Numbered from the stretch's first letter, positions 35,329 to 44,843 are shown. The stretch: DNA of 64,000 nucleotides from CBDDKZ01 sp965230415 (GCA_965230415.1 CBDDKZ010000005.1:1922001-1986000); one strand, 5' to 3'. Numbers and translations are program-made. Notes: generated by a model from the letters alone, not told the origin.

Positions 35329-36305
35329 ACTATACCCTCTTTTAGTAAGTCGTGGATATGAATAAATCCTTCCACTTGATTTTGTTTGTTAACGATGATT
35401 AACTGTGTGATATTATTTTCTTTCATTTTATTTAATGCATCTACTGCATATGCATCAAAGTTAATAGTAATTGGTGCTTTTGTCATAATTTCTTGTGCAC
35501 AAGTTTGTGACCAGTCTGTCTGCTGATCGAGCATGCGTCTCAAATCACCATCTGTAATTATGCCAAGTAGTTGATCTTCCTCAGTAGTAACAGCGGTTGC
35601 CCCAAGTCGTTTAGAGGATATTTCATAGATCACTTCTTTCAAAGAGGCACTGTCACTTACTTGTGGGAAATCGCTCAGGTGGCCAATGTCATTCACTTTT
35701 AGATAAAGCCTTTTGCCCAGGCTACCACCGGGATGCAATTCCGCAAAATCCCTACTGTCAAAGCTACGCATAGACAAGAGACAAACGGCGAGTGCGTCTC
35801 CCAGGGCCATGGCCGCAACCGCACTTGCCGTTGGCGCCAGGTTATTAGGGTCTGCTTCCTGATCCACACTGGCGTTCAGGACAAAGTCGGCTTTTTTAGC
35901 CAGGTATGATTGTTTATTTCCCACCAATGCGATGATAGGAACTCCCAGCCTTTTTATCAACGGCACCAGCACTTTAATCTCAGCAGTATTTCCACTTTTA
36001 GATAGACACATAACCATGTCATTTGGCTGCACCATACCCAGGTCGCCATGTATGGCATCGGCTGCGTGCATAAAGAGAGAAGGTGTACCTGTTGAGTTTA
36101 AGGTAGAGACAATTTTTGCTCCAATATTGGCACTTTTTCCAATTCCTGTTACAACAATGCGCCCTTTGCTGGAAAATATGGCTTGGACACATTGCTCAAA
36201 GTCCTGATCAATAGTGTCTACCAATTTTTCTATTGAGCGAGCCTCGATCAATAATGTATCTTTTGCTGTCTTTATAATATTTTTTTGTAACTTCAATATA
36301 GGCAA
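35325..36305 (-). CDS. kdsD: arabinose-5-phosphate isomerase (KpsF/GutQ family)
   Basis: A 326-residue enzyme converting ribulose-5-phosphate to arabinose-5-phosphate for Kdo synthesis. The N-terminal SIS domain has VVTGIGKSANIGAKI, GDLGMVQPNDMVMCLSKSGN and ELHPGGSLGKRL; two CBS domains follow from about residue 205 (LLGIITDGDLRRML and QVEGFIHIHDLLKEGI). No ATG is available near the N terminus: the stop codon upstream at 36312 leaves TTG at 36305 or TTG at 36296 as the start. It heads a three-gene operon with 4-base overlaps. Confidence 0.93.
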   Translation of the reverse strand: MPILKLQKNIIKTAKDTLLIEARSIEKLVDTIDQDFEQCVQAIFSSKGRIVVTGIGKSANIGAKIVSTLNSTGTPSLFMHAADAIHGDLGMVQPNDMVMCLSKSGNTAEIKVLVPLIKRLGVPIIALVGNKQSYLAKKADFVLNASVDQEADPNNLAPTASAVAAMALGDALAVCLLSMRSFDSRDFAELHPGGSLGKRLYLKVNDIGHLSDFPQVSDSASLKEVIYEISSKRLGATAVTTEEDQLLGIITDGDLRRMLDQQTDWSQTCAQEIMTKAPITINFDAYAVDALNKMKENNITQLIIVNKQNQVEGFIHIHDLLKEGIV

Positions 36306-36336
36306 TGCCAGTTATGTAATATTAGTATATAATAGG

Positions 36337-36344
36337 CAAATATA
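36337..36344 (-). promoter_or_regulatory. candidate -7 box of the kdsD operon
   Basis: CAAATATA on the plus strand is TATATTTG on the minus strand, fitting TAnnTTTG, 32 bases before the TTG start of kdsD. The -33 element is unclear. Confidence 0.4.
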
Positions 36345-36397
36345 TACAAATTAATTAGACCTGATAAACTAACTACAACTCATAGATAACGAAGCGT

Positions 36398-38557
36398 GTG
36401 GATTTAAAAAATAAATTAAAAGAATTTTTTGGGTATAGTGAATTCAGAGGTAATCAGGAGGCCGTTATAAAAAATTTATTAGCCGGAAGAGATACCTTTG
36501 TAATTATGCCCACAGGTGCTGGTAAATCTATGTGTTATCAATTGCCGGCAACAATTTTAGAGGGAACAGCAATCGTGATATCACCGCTGATCGCCCTCAT
36601 GAAAAACCAGGTAGACCAACTTAATGCATACAACATAAATGCGGCATACTTAAACTCTACACTTAATAAAACCGAAACAAACAGAGTTAAAGCGGCGGTT
36701 AAAGACAGCCGCATTAAACTGTTATATGTAGCACCTGAATCGCTGACCAAAGAAGAAAATATTGAAATGCTCAGGAGTGCCAATATATCTTTTGTGGCAA
36801 TCGATGAGGTGCATTGTATCTCTGAATGGGGACATGATTTCAGACCGGAATACCGTCGTATTAAAAATATTATTCAGCAAATAGGTGACTTACCTATTAT
36901 TGCACTTACCGCTACCGCGACTCCTAAAGTACAGCAGGACATTCAGCGCAACCTGCACATGGAAGAAGCAGATGTATTTAAATCTTCTTTTTTCAGAACT
37001 AATTTGTACTATGAAGTACTACCAAAAATTAATGCAAAGAGGCACCTGGTACAATTTGTAAAAGAACACAACGGGCAGGCCGGTATTGTCTATTGTCTCA
37101 GTAGAAAAAAGGTGGAAGAGCTGGCAGATTTTCTTAAGGTAAATGATGTAAAAGCACTACCCTATCATGCCGGCCTAGATTCGGGGCAGCGCGAACGAAA
37201 TCAAGATGCTTTTTTGAACGAGCAGGCAGATGTGATCGTAGCTACTATAGCCTTCGGTATGGGGATAGACAAACCAGATGTTCGCTATGTTGTTCATTAC
37301 GATGCACCGAAATCGCTTGAGGGATATTATCAGGAAACGGGTAGGGCCGGACGTGATGGCAGAAATAGTCGCTGCTTAATGTTCTATAGCTATCACGATA
37401 TTCTTAAGCTTGAAAAATTTAATAAAGATAAAACCGTAACAGAGCGCGACAACGCTAAAATGCTGCTTGAAGAAGTAACAGCTTATGCTGAATCGGCTGC
37501 CTGTCGCACACGGCAGTTGCTCCATTATTTTGGCGAGCACATAAATGAAGATTGTGGTAATTGTGACAACTGCAAAAACCCGAAAGAAACTTATGAAGGT
37601 CAGGATCAGGTTGAACTGGTGCTGAAAACGTTCATGCAAACCAGAGAGAAATTTGGTTTAAGGCATGCCGTTGATGTGATTCGCGGTTCCAAAAACCAAT
37701 ATGTACTGAGCTATAACCACGACAAGCTGGAGGTTTATGGTAAAGGAAAAGATCAGGATGCACATTTCTGGACATCAGTCATAAGACAGGCATTAATTTT
37801 GGAGCTCTTGGTCAAAGATATCGATAATTATGGGGTGATTAAGTTAACAGATTCAGGCAGAGGCTTTATACAAAATCCTTACCCTGTCACTTTGTCCAAA
37901 GACCATGAATATCCCGAAGTTTCCGAGCAGATTGAGGAAGAAGGTGATGCTCCCGTAGGTAAAAGTTATGACAAAATTTTGTATGGCTTGTTGAAGGAAC
38001 TTAGAAAGTCGGTTGCCACCAGAAAGAACCTGCCGCCTTATGTCATCTTTCAGGATCAGTCATTAGAGGAGATGGCCGTTGCTTACCCAAGTTCTCTTGA
38101 AGATATGACCCACATAAGTGGCGTAGGCATGGGAAAAGCAAAGAAATTTGGCAGCGAATTTGTAAATCTTATTAAAAAGTATGTAAAAGAGCATGACATA
38201 CAGGTAGCTCATGAAGTTTTCATAAAATCTTCAGCCAAAAAGTCCAAGAACAAGATACTGATCATACAGCAAGTCGACAAAAAAATTGACTTGCACGAAA
38301 TAGCTAAAGCTCAGGGAATGGAGTTTGATAATTTGGTGGAAGAAATGGAACATATTTGCCATTCGGGAACCAAGCTGAACATCGATTACTACCTCGATGA
38401 AATTCTTGATGAAGAGCGTCAGGATGATATTTACGATTATTTTATGGAAGCAAATTCCGATGATTTGGAAGAAGCGCTTGAAGAACTTGGGGATGAGTAT
38501 ACTGAAGAAGAAATTAAATTGGTACACATAAAATTTATTTCGGAAGTAGCTAACTAA
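36398..38557 (+). CDS. recQ: ATP-dependent DNA helicase RecQ
   Basis: A 719-residue 3'-5' helicase for recombination and fork repair. Helicase motifs run in order: motif 0 FGYSEFRGNQEAVI, Walker A MPTGAGKSMCYQLP, SPLIALMKNQVDQL, DEVHCISEWGHDFRPEY, TATATP, GIVYCLSRKKVEEL, ATIAFGMGIDKPDVR and QETGRAGRDG. The RecQ zinc-binding site is ACRTRQLLHYFGE with CGNCDNC. RQC and HRDC domains follow, and a further about 120-residue C-terminal helix-rich part ends in an acidic stretch. The start codon is GTG; no ATG lies before the Walker A motif. Confidence 0.95.
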   Translation: MDLKNKLKEFFGYSEFRGNQEAVIKNLLAGRDTFVIMPTGAGKSMCYQLPATILEGTAIVISPLIALMKNQVDQLNAYNINAAYLNSTLNKTETNRVKAAVKDSRIKLLYVAPESLTKEENIEMLRSANISFVAIDEVHCISEWGHDFRPEYRRIKNIIQQIGDLPIIALTATATPKVQQDIQRNLHMEEADVFKSSFFRTNLYYEVLPKINAKRHLVQFVKEHNGQAGIVYCLSRKKVEELADFLKVNDVKALPYHAGLDSGQRERNQDAFLNEQADVIVATIAFGMGIDKPDVRYVVHYDAPKSLEGYYQETGRAGRDGRNSRCLMFYSYHDILKLEKFNKDKTVTERDNAKMLLEEVTAYAESAACRTRQLLHYFGEHINEDCGNCDNCKNPKETYEGQDQVELVLKTFMQTREKFGLRHAVDVIRGSKNQYVLSYNHDKLEVYGKGKDQDAHFWTSVIRQALILELLVKDIDNYGVIKLTDSGRGFIQNPYPVTLSKDHEYPEVSEQIEEEGDAPVGKSYDKILYGLLKELRKSVATRKNLPPYVIFQDQSLEEMAVAYPSSLEDMTHISGVGMGKAKKFGSEFVNLIKKYVKEHDIQVAHEVFIKSSAKKSKNKILIIQQVDKKIDLHEIAKAQGMEFDNLVEEMEHICHSGTKLNIDYYLDEILDEERQDDIYDYFMEANSDDLEEALEELGDEYTEEEIKLVHIKFISEVAN

Positions 38558-38602
38558 AAAGCATTATTTGAAAATGTTTAGGTACGATTAAAAATTTAAG
38601 TT

Positions 38603-38610
38603 TAATTTTG
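38603..38610 (+). promoter_or_regulatory. candidate -7 box of purD
   Basis: TAATTTTG fits TAnnTTTG and lies 36 bases before the purD ATG. It would give a leader of about 30 bases. No TTTG -33 element is at the expected distance. Confidence 0.4.
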
Positions 38611-38645
38611 AAGTTGAAAATTAGTATAAGGTAAGAATCAAATAT

Positions 38646-39929
38646 ATGAATATTCTGATAGTAGGTGCTGGAGGAAGGGAACATGCAATAGCATGGAAGA
38701 TTAAACAAAGTGACTTGTGCGATGAATTATTTGTTGCCCCAGGCAACGCTGGTACGCACGAAATGGCCACAAACATAGCTATCGGTGTTAACGATTTTGA
38801 AAAATTGGGACAATTGGTCCTCGACAAAAATATAGAATTAGTAGTGGTGGGCCCCGAAGAACCTTTGGTGAAGGGCATTACAGACTATTTTGGCCAAACA
38901 GATGCATTAAAACACGTAAAGATTGTTGGCCCGGACCAAGAGGGTGCACAGCTTGAGGGAAGTAAAGACTTCTCAAAAGCTTTTATGCAAAAGTACAATA
39001 TTCCCACAGCAGGTTATGCTACATTCACGGCTGCCAATGTCGATGAAGGTATCGCTTATTTGGAAGGCAGACCAGGTCCTTATGTGCTCAAGGCAGATGG
39101 TTTGGCAGCGGGCAAAGGGGTAATCATAACTGCCGATGTGCAAGAAGCACAAGACGTACTTCGGGAAATGTTGGTCGATCGGAAATTCGGAGATGCCAGC
39201 ACCAAAGTAGTAATAGAAGATTTTCTGGATGGTATAGAACTGTCGGTTTTTGTCTTGACAGATGGTAAAGATTATGTAATATTGCCTGAAGCCAAAGATT
39301 ACAAACGTATAGGTGAAGGAGACACCGGATTAAATACCGGTGGAATGGGGGCTTTATCTCCCGTGCCCTTTGCAGATGAAGCTTTCATGTCGAAAATAAA
39401 GACACAAATCATCGATCGTACTATACAGGGACTTCAGCAAGAGCATATTAAATACAAAGGTTTTATATTCTTTGGTTTAATAAAAGTGGATGGTGAACCT
39501 TATGTCATTGAATACAATGTGCGAATGGGTGATCCGGAAACAGAGGTTGTAATGCCTCGTTTAGAATCAGATTTAGTACCGCTTTTAGTAGCAGCAGCAG
39601 ACGAGACGCTGGGTCATTGTAATGTGACTTTCAAATCAGAGGCGGCATCAACGGTGGTACTTGTTTCAGGAGGTTATCCTGAAGCGTATGAAAAAGGAAA
39701 AGAAATTAGTGGCCTGGATTTGGTATCTAATGTCATTCCTTTTCATGCCGGAACATCATTGTCAGATGGCAAGGTGGTGAACTCCGGCGGACGTGTTATT
39801 GCTGTATCTGCTTTGGGAAAAGATATTTTCGAGGCATTGGCTCTTTCAAATGAGGCCGCAGAGCAGATAAAGTGGGAGGCACGTTATTACAGAAAAGATA
39901 TCGGGTTTGACTTAAAAGAGCTTGTATAA
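38646..39929 (+). CDS. purD: phosphoribosylamine-glycine ligase
   Basis: GAR synthetase, second step of purine synthesis, 427 residues with the ATP-grasp fold. Motifs: MNILIVGAGGREHAIAWK, FVAPGNAGT, VVVGPEEPLV, YVLKADGLAAGKGVI, PEAKDYKRIGEGDTGLNTGG (shown to 20), and VIEYNVRMGDPETEV. purN and purH are also in the window but 10 kb away, so the purine genes are dispersed. Confidence 0.97.
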   Translation: MNILIVGAGGREHAIAWKIKQSDLCDELFVAPGNAGTHEMATNIAIGVNDFEKLGQLVLDKNIELVVVGPEEPLVKGITDYFGQTDALKHVKIVGPDQEGAQLEGSKDFSKAFMQKYNIPTAGYATFTAANVDEGIAYLEGRPGPYVLKADGLAAGKGVIITADVQEAQDVLREMLVDRKFGDASTKVVIEDFLDGIELSVFVLTDGKDYVILPEAKDYKRIGEGDTGLNTGGMGALSPVPFADEAFMSKIKTQIIDRTIQGLQQEHIKYKGFIFFGLIKVDGEPYVIEYNVRMGDPETEVVMPRLESDLVPLLVAAADETLGHCNVTFKSEAASTVVLVSGGYPEAYEKGKEISGLDLVSNVIPFHAGTSLSDGKVVNSGGRVIAVSALGKDIFEALALSNEAAEQIKWEARYYRKDIGFDLKELV

Positions 39930-39993
39930 GCACCTTTGGTCGATCGATGTCGATGTTTAATAATGACTAACAGAGGTTGACCCTCATAGTGAT

Positions 39994-41292
39994 ATGGCAT
40001 GTGGAAACTGTAGTTCCGGTTCGTGCAGCACCGGAGCATGCGGCAAAATGAATGTGTACGATTGGCTCGAAGATATGGCCAATCCACTTGATTTTGATGT
40101 AGTAGAAATAAAGTTTAAAGGAGGTAGAAAAGCATTCTACCGCAATGTACACAATATAAATCTCCATACCGGTGATGCTGTGATCATTGAAGCAAATCCC
40201 GGTCACCATTTAGGTTTCGTTTCTATGCAAGGAGAGTTGGTTCGCCTGCAAATGAAAAGAAAGAAAGTGGAGTATAATGAGGAAATCCCTGTTATATATC
40301 GTATTGCCGGCAATAAGGACGTAGAGAAATACGAACAAAGCAAAAAAAGGGAAATGCCCACTATGTTTCGCGCCCGCGAAATTATCAACGAATCCAAGTT
40401 GGAAATGAAGTTATCCGACGTGGAATATCAGGCCGATAATACGAAAGCTACTTTTTACTATTCTGCCGACGACCGCGTTGATTTTCGGGAGCTTATCAAA
40501 AAACTGGCAAGCGAATTTCGTATCAGAGTAGAGATGAGGCAAATCAGTTTGCGCCAGGAAGCGGGACGTTTAGGAGGAATAGGTTCGTGTGGAAGAGAAC
40601 TGTGTTGCTCGACATGGCTGTCAGAATTTAAAAGTGTTTCCACTTCTGCGGCGCGCTATCAAAATTTGTCGCTTAACCCCAGTAAGATGTCGGGTCAATG
40701 TGGAAGGCTAAAATGTTGCCTCAACTATGAACTCGAAACGTATATGGAAGCGCTTGAGGTAATGCCGGAAGTAAAAAAGTCGATTCAAACCGAAAGTGGC
40801 CTTGCCAAAATTCAGAAAACCGATATTTTTAAGAAAATAATGTGGTTCAGTATTGATAATGATTCTAACTGGATCTCGATTTCAACGGAACGGGTTTTTG
40901 AGTTATTAGCCTTGATAGATGAAGGTAAAACTCCTTATTCACTTGAAAAGGACAGTTTCGAAGAGGTAGATGACAAGGCAATTAATAATGACCTCTTAAA
41001 ATTGGACAAACGCCTCAAAAAGAAAGCAGTTAAAGAAAAGGCCCTTAAAAGAGCAAAAAACAAAGCGTTTAAATCAAAGACCGGAGGCGCTAAATCCAGA
41101 ACAAATGCTCCAGATACTAACAAAAAAAGTAATCAGCATAAAAGAAAAGATAATAAGGACAGGGATAACGCAAAAAATAAACCAGAAGAGAAGCCCCAGA
41201 ATACCTCGAGAAAAAGTAATAAGCCAAAGAAGCGCTCTAATAAGCCACGTAAGAAAGGAGATTCACCATCTAAAAAGAGCAGCACTACATGA
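39994..41292 (+). CDS. ricT: PSP1 domain protein, RicT/YaaT-like
   Basis: A 432-residue cytoplasmic protein. A Cys-rich N terminus (MACGNCSSGSCSTGACGK) precedes the PSP1 domain (about 35-290), which holds the two double-Cys motifs GSCGRELCCS and SGQCGRLKCCLNYELETY. These resemble the Fe-S-ligating cysteines of B. subtilis RicT, part of the Ric complex that aids RNase Y-type mRNA processing. The last 110 residues are a Lys/Asn-rich disordered tail, likely nucleic-acid binding. Overlaps gldH by 4 bases. Confidence 0.85.
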   Translation: MACGNCSSGSCSTGACGKMNVYDWLEDMANPLDFDVVEIKFKGGRKAFYRNVHNINLHTGDAVIIEANPGHHLGFVSMQGELVRLQMKRKKVEYNEEIPVIYRIAGNKDVEKYEQSKKREMPTMFRAREIINESKLEMKLSDVEYQADNTKATFYYSADDRVDFRELIKKLASEFRIRVEMRQISLRQEAGRLGGIGSCGRELCCSTWLSEFKSVSTSAARYQNLSLNPSKMSGQCGRLKCCLNYELETYMEALEVMPEVKKSIQTESGLAKIQKTDIFKKIMWFSIDNDSNWISISTERVFELLALIDEGKTPYSLEKDSFEEVDDKAINNDLLKLDKRLKKKAVKEKALKRAKNKAFKSKTGGAKSRTNAPDTNKKSNQHKRKDNKDRDNAKNKPEEKPQNTSRKSNKPKKRSNKPRKKGDSPSKKSSTT

Positions 41293-41786
41293 GACTAGTA
41301 TTAATAAATATTGCCGTTTCTATCCTATTTTTAGCATCGTGTACAGACGATTACAGGTTCTATGAAAAGAATATTGATATTCCTGATGGCCAATGGATAA
41401 GAAATAAAGTCGAAGAATTTGAGTTTGAAATAACTGATACCTCTAAAGTGTATCACATTTTTTATAATATACGTAATGATTTGGATTACCCGTTTTCGAA
41501 TCTTTATGTACAATTCAATCTTAAAGATTCGACAGGAAAGGAGTTAACAAAGAAGATGCATGAACTCTATTTGTTTGATCCCAAAACCGGAAATCCATCA
41601 TCGGCCAGTACCTTTTTAATAAAGAAAAGAATGGACGATCTGTTCGACCACCGATTTCCATGTGTAAAACGGTGTAAATTTAAAACGGCCGGCAAATATA
41701 CCCTGGGTATTCAACACTTTATGCGTGAATATAATCCGATATCGGGAATTCAGTCTGTGGGTGTGCGTATAGAATATGCGGAGTAA
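41289..41786 (+). CDS. gldH: gliding motility lipoprotein GldH
   Basis: A 165-residue lipoprotein with signal LINIAVSILFLASCTDDYRF and lipobox Cys18. The middle SNLYVQFNLKDSTGKEL and the segment DDLFDHRFP followed by KFKTAGKYTLGIQHFMR are characteristic of GldH. GldH is required for gliding in Flavobacterium; its biochemical role is unresolved. The start codon overlaps the ricT stop (ATGA), a conserved-looking pairing. Confidence 0.88.
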   Translation: MRLVLINIAVSILFLASCTDDYRFYEKNIDIPDGQWIRNKVEEFEFEITDTSKVYHIFYNIRNDLDYPFSNLYVQFNLKDSTGKELTKKMHELYLFDPKTGNPSSASTFLIKKRMDDLFDHRFPCVKRCKFKTAGKYTLGIQHFMREYNPISGIQSVGVRIEYAE

Positions 41787-41992
41787 TAGTGGGCTTGCAG
41801 TTGATTAAACACAAGAATTCTTAAAAAAACAAGGCCTTATTATCCTTCCCCCCTTCCGAACTTCACTTGGACGAAGTTCTTCCCCCTTAACTTTGCCTGG
41901 CCACCTCCGCTTTGTTATTTAAAATTCATTAGGATTTGATAAATTAGAACTACCTTCGATTTTGTGAGAGCACACACAAGCATAGTCCATAA

Positions 41993-42574
41993 ATGATCAT
42001 GAATGCACGAACACAAATTCAACAGTATTTTGAAAAGTTCGTCTCGTTAACGGAAGAAGAATTTCAAATTTTTTATGCAGAACTTCAGCTCGTAAAATTC
42101 AATAAAAAAGATCATCTTTTGTTGGAAGGTGAGCTATGCTATCATGAGTATTTCATTCTTAGTGGTCTATTGAGACACTATTATACAGACCTGCATGGCA
42201 ATGAAAAAATTGTGCAATTTGGTGTAGAAAATTGGTGGGTAACAAATGTCGACAGTTTCATTAATGCATCTCCATCCCAGACAAATATTCAGGCACTCGA
42301 GCCCATGTTAGTTCTTCGGATATCAAAATCGAAGTTGGAAAAAGTTTTTGATTCGATACCTAAAATTGAAAGAACCTTCCGCATCATTGCTGAAAAACGC
42401 TTGATTGCATTACAACGCAACGCTTATTTTTTTATGAAAACTAATAGTAGAAACCGTTATCTGCATTTGGTCAACGCCATCCCGCAACTCGTACAAAGAG
42501 TGCCTCAATATATGGTCGCATCCTACCTGGATATCACCCCAGAATATTTAAGTGAACTTAGAAAATCGCTCTAG
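41993..42574 (+). CDS. Crp/Fnr family transcriptional regulator
   Basis: A 193-residue regulator with an N-terminal cyclic-nucleotide-binding-like beta-barrel (LLLEGELCYHEYFILSGLLR) and a C-terminal winged-helix segment (RVPQYMVASYLDITPEYLSE) used for DNA binding. The typical cAMP-binding Arg-Ser cassette is not evident, as in many small Bacteroidota members. It lies just upstream of an AhpD-like gene with which it may act in a redox or stress response. Confidence 0.85.
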   Translation: MIMNARTQIQQYFEKFVSLTEEEFQIFYAELQLVKFNKKDHLLLEGELCYHEYFILSGLLRHYYTDLHGNEKIVQFGVENWWVTNVDSFINASPSQTNIQALEPMLVLRISKSKLEKVFDSIPKIERTFRIIAEKRLIALQRNAYFFMKTNSRNRYLHLVNAIPQLVQRVPQYMVASYLDITPEYLSELRKSL

Positions 42575-42619
42575 AAGCATTTCTTAAGATAGCTTAATTA
42601 AATAGTTTTTTGCACGAGC

Positions 42620-42627
42620 TAAGTTTG
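42620..42627 (+). promoter_or_regulatory. candidate -7 box of the AhpD-like gene
   Basis: TAAGTTTG fits TAnnTTTG, 24 bases before the ATG of the carboxymuconolactone-decarboxylase-family gene. This suggests separate transcription from the Crp-like gene. Confidence 0.35.
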
Positions 42628-42650
42628 CTTCATAACTAATTCTAAATAAA

Positions 42651-43127
42651 ATGGAACGAATAAGCTTTAATGAAATCCCACAGAACCTATATGCCACACT
42701 CATGTCGCTTGAAAAATTGATTAGAGACTCTTCTTTGGATTACCAATTGTTGGAAATTATGCGACTGCGCGTAGCACAATTAAACCGTTGTGCTTATTGT
42801 GTTGATATGCATTACAAAGAACTCAGGCATTTGGGCGAGACAGAACTAAGGCTGTCTTCCCTTTGTGTATGGAGAAAAACCAACTATTTCTCAATAAGGG
42901 AACAGGCGGTTTTAAACTTTACAGAAGCATTACTTTTAGACGACAATGATTGGATACGGAATGAAATCTATGATGAACTGTTAGCTTATTTCAATAAATC
43001 TGAGGTTTGTTTTCTCACTGTCGTAGTAGCCCAAATTAGTACATGGACCAGGTTAATGAAAGTTACTCAAATAACACCCGGAAATTATGTTGTGCAGCAT
43101 TCCCCAGATTCGGGCCGGAAATCCTGA
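42651..43127 (+). CDS. carboxymuconolactone decarboxylase/AhpD-like family protein
   Basis: A 158-residue alpha-helical protein with the redox motif CAYCVDMHYKELRHLG (CxxC plus the downstream His) that defines peroxidase-like AhpD members, so a thiol peroxidase or related redox function is likely; true decarboxylase activity is unlikely. The last about 15 residues (VVQHSPDSGRKS) are a polar tail. It follows a Crp-like regulator gene and precedes the IS110 element. Confidence 0.85.
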   Translation: MERISFNEIPQNLYATLMSLEKLIRDSSLDYQLLEIMRLRVAQLNRCAYCVDMHYKELRHLGETELRLSSLCVWRKTNYFSIREQAVLNFTEALLLDDNDWIRNEIYDELLAYFNKSEVCFLTVVVAQISTWTRLMKVTQITPGNYVVQHSPDSGRKS

Positions 43128-43244
43128 AAGGAAAAGCTAAGAATTTCCCTCTTTCCAAATTGAATTCCCAAGCTAACGTTTAATCCATTAATCGATTGTG
43201 GTTATTTTTAAAAGCCCTTTGTAAGGTCGGTTTATTAATTGGTA

Positions 43245-43433
43245 TCGCTTCTGGGAAACCAGAAAATCCGAGCAGCATTTTGACTGGAATGTAAAAAGCC
43301 TCAAGGTCGCATCTTGAGGCTCGTTGTTAAAATTCACTGGTGGTTTGTCATTTGACGAAACCCCGTTCAGTATAATTTTCGATTTTAAAGATACATTCTC
43401 TTAGGGCATTTTAAAAACAACAAAAGAGAGAAT
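43245..43433 (+). ncRNA. candidate bridge RNA (seekRNA) region of the IS110 element
   Basis: IS110 elements of the IS110 group encode a structured guide RNA in the non-coding end upstream of the transposase. Here that region contains TTCTGG-GAAA-CCAGAA (43249-43264, a GNRA tetraloop), AGCCTCAAG/CTTGAGGCT with a 7-base loop (43297-43321), and a bulged GGTTTGTC/GACGAAACC stem (43342-43363). This is the right place and has several stem-loops, but the guide loops cannot be matched without target and donor sites. Confidence 0.45.
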
Positions 43434-44843
43434 ATGAAAAACAATAAGAAGATGCCCATGACTATCATCAATCCAAATGCAGCTGGGATTGATATAGGAA
43501 GCAGAGAACACTATGTAGCTATTGGTCAGTCATCAAAAGAAGTGAAAACCTTTGGTGTTTATGCCGAAGATTTATCAGCCTTATGTGATTGGCTAATTGA
43601 AAACAAAATCACGACAGTAGCCATGGAGTCAACAGGTGCTTATTGGCAAAACCTATTTGTTGAATTAATCAATAGCGGATTACATGTAGTACTTACCAAT
43701 GGAAAGTTTACAAAGAATATCAATCGCAAGAAAACAGATGTATTAGATTGCCAATGGATTCAAAAGATGCATACACTTGGTTTGTTACCATCTAGTTTCT
43801 TGCCTGACCAAACCACAGAAAAGCTACGCACATTGACACGTCATAGAACGAATATGATTGAGCAACGAGCTGACAGTGTTCATAAAATGGCAAAGTTTCT
43901 AAAATACCTCAACTTCCGATTAGATGTAGTAGTCAGAGATATTACCGGGTTAACAGGGTTGAAAATTATTAAAGATATCTGTCAAGGAAATCTAGATGGA
44001 CACTCATTGGCAGCTCATCGTCATCACAACTGTAAGAAGTCCGAAGAAGAAATAGCAAAAGCATTGGTGTCCAATAAGCGAGAAGATTATTTGTTTGGCT
44101 TAAGGCAAGAATATGATCGATATGAATTTTACACCACAAAAATTGAAGAATGCGATAAAGAAATCGCTACATTTTTACATGAAACCATTCAATCGAAACA
44201 AGATTTGGTCGATGATATTCCTGAAGATAAATTCTACAAAAGACAAAACAAGAATGCGCTCAAAGGGATCGACTTAAATATTGTGGCCTACCAATACTTT
44301 GATGGTGTAGATTTACTATCAATTCCAGGAGTAAGTCATTCCACCCTATTAATATTAATGAGTGAGATGGGGCCAGAAGGATTTAAGGAATTTGCCACTG
44401 CTCAACATTTTGCTTCCTGGTTGAAGCTCGCTCCCAACAACAAAGTAAGTGGAGGCCGAAGGTTGTCCAATAGAATACCGCAAGGGAGTAATCGACTTAA
44501 GATAGCCCTTCGAAATGCGGCCAATGCAGTGGGGAATTTAAAAGAAGGAGAACTTGCCAAATTCTTTCGAAAGATCGCTTTCAAAAAAGGCAGGCAGAAG
44601 GCAATCAACGCAACCGCCAGAAAATTAGCGGTAATCATTTGGAATATGGTTACTAAAAAGCAATCTTATCAACCAACAACGAATTATTTATTTACAGACC
44701 AAAAACGAAGACTAGTGACCAATATGAGACGTCGACTTAAAAGTTTGGGAATAGACCCTAATGAACTAGGCTTACAAAATACAAACAGGGACAGAATTGC
44801 CAAAGAAATGAGTTCTGAATATCAATCAGTTAGTTTACGTTAG
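43434..44843 (+). CDS. IS110-family DEDD transposase
   Basis: A 469-residue recombinase. The N-terminal RuvC-like domain holds the acidic residues in AGIDIGSREHYVAIG, VAMESTGAYW and KTDVLDCQWIQ. A coiled region (about 130-280) follows, then the C-terminal Tnp_IS110 domain with LLSIPGVSHSTLLILMSEMG and SGGRRLSNRIPQGSNR, which carries the catalytic Ser that acts with the DEDD site. The frame is intact, so the element may still be active. It is somewhat longer than average for the family. Confidence 0.95.
   Translation: MKNNKKMPMTIINPNAAGIDIGSREHYVAIGQSSKEVKTFGVYAEDLSALCDWLIENKITTVAMESTGAYWQNLFVELINSGLHVVLTNGKFTKNINRKKTDVLDCQWIQKMHTLGLLPSSFLPDQTTEKLRTLTRHRTNMIEQRADSVHKMAKFLKYLNFRLDVVVRDITGLTGLKIIKDICQGNLDGHSLAAHRHHNCKKSEEEIAKALVSNKREDYLFGLRQEYDRYEFYTTKIEECDKEIATFLHETIQSKQDLVDDIPEDKFYKRQNKNALKGIDLNIVAYQYFDGVDLLSIPGVSHSTLLILMSEMGPEGFKEFATAQHFASWLKLAPNNKVSGGRRLSNRIPQGSNRLKIALRNAANAVGNLKEGELAKFFRKIAFKKGRQKAINATARKLAVIIWNMVTKKQSYQPTTNYLFTDQKRRLVTNMRRRLKSLGIDPNELGLQNTNRDRIAKEMSSEYQSVSLR

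Noticed and set aside
41858..41879. GAACTTC/GAAGTTC hairpin downstream of gldH
   Set aside because: Only 7 bp, about 70 bases past the stop and without a U tract, so too weak to call a terminator.
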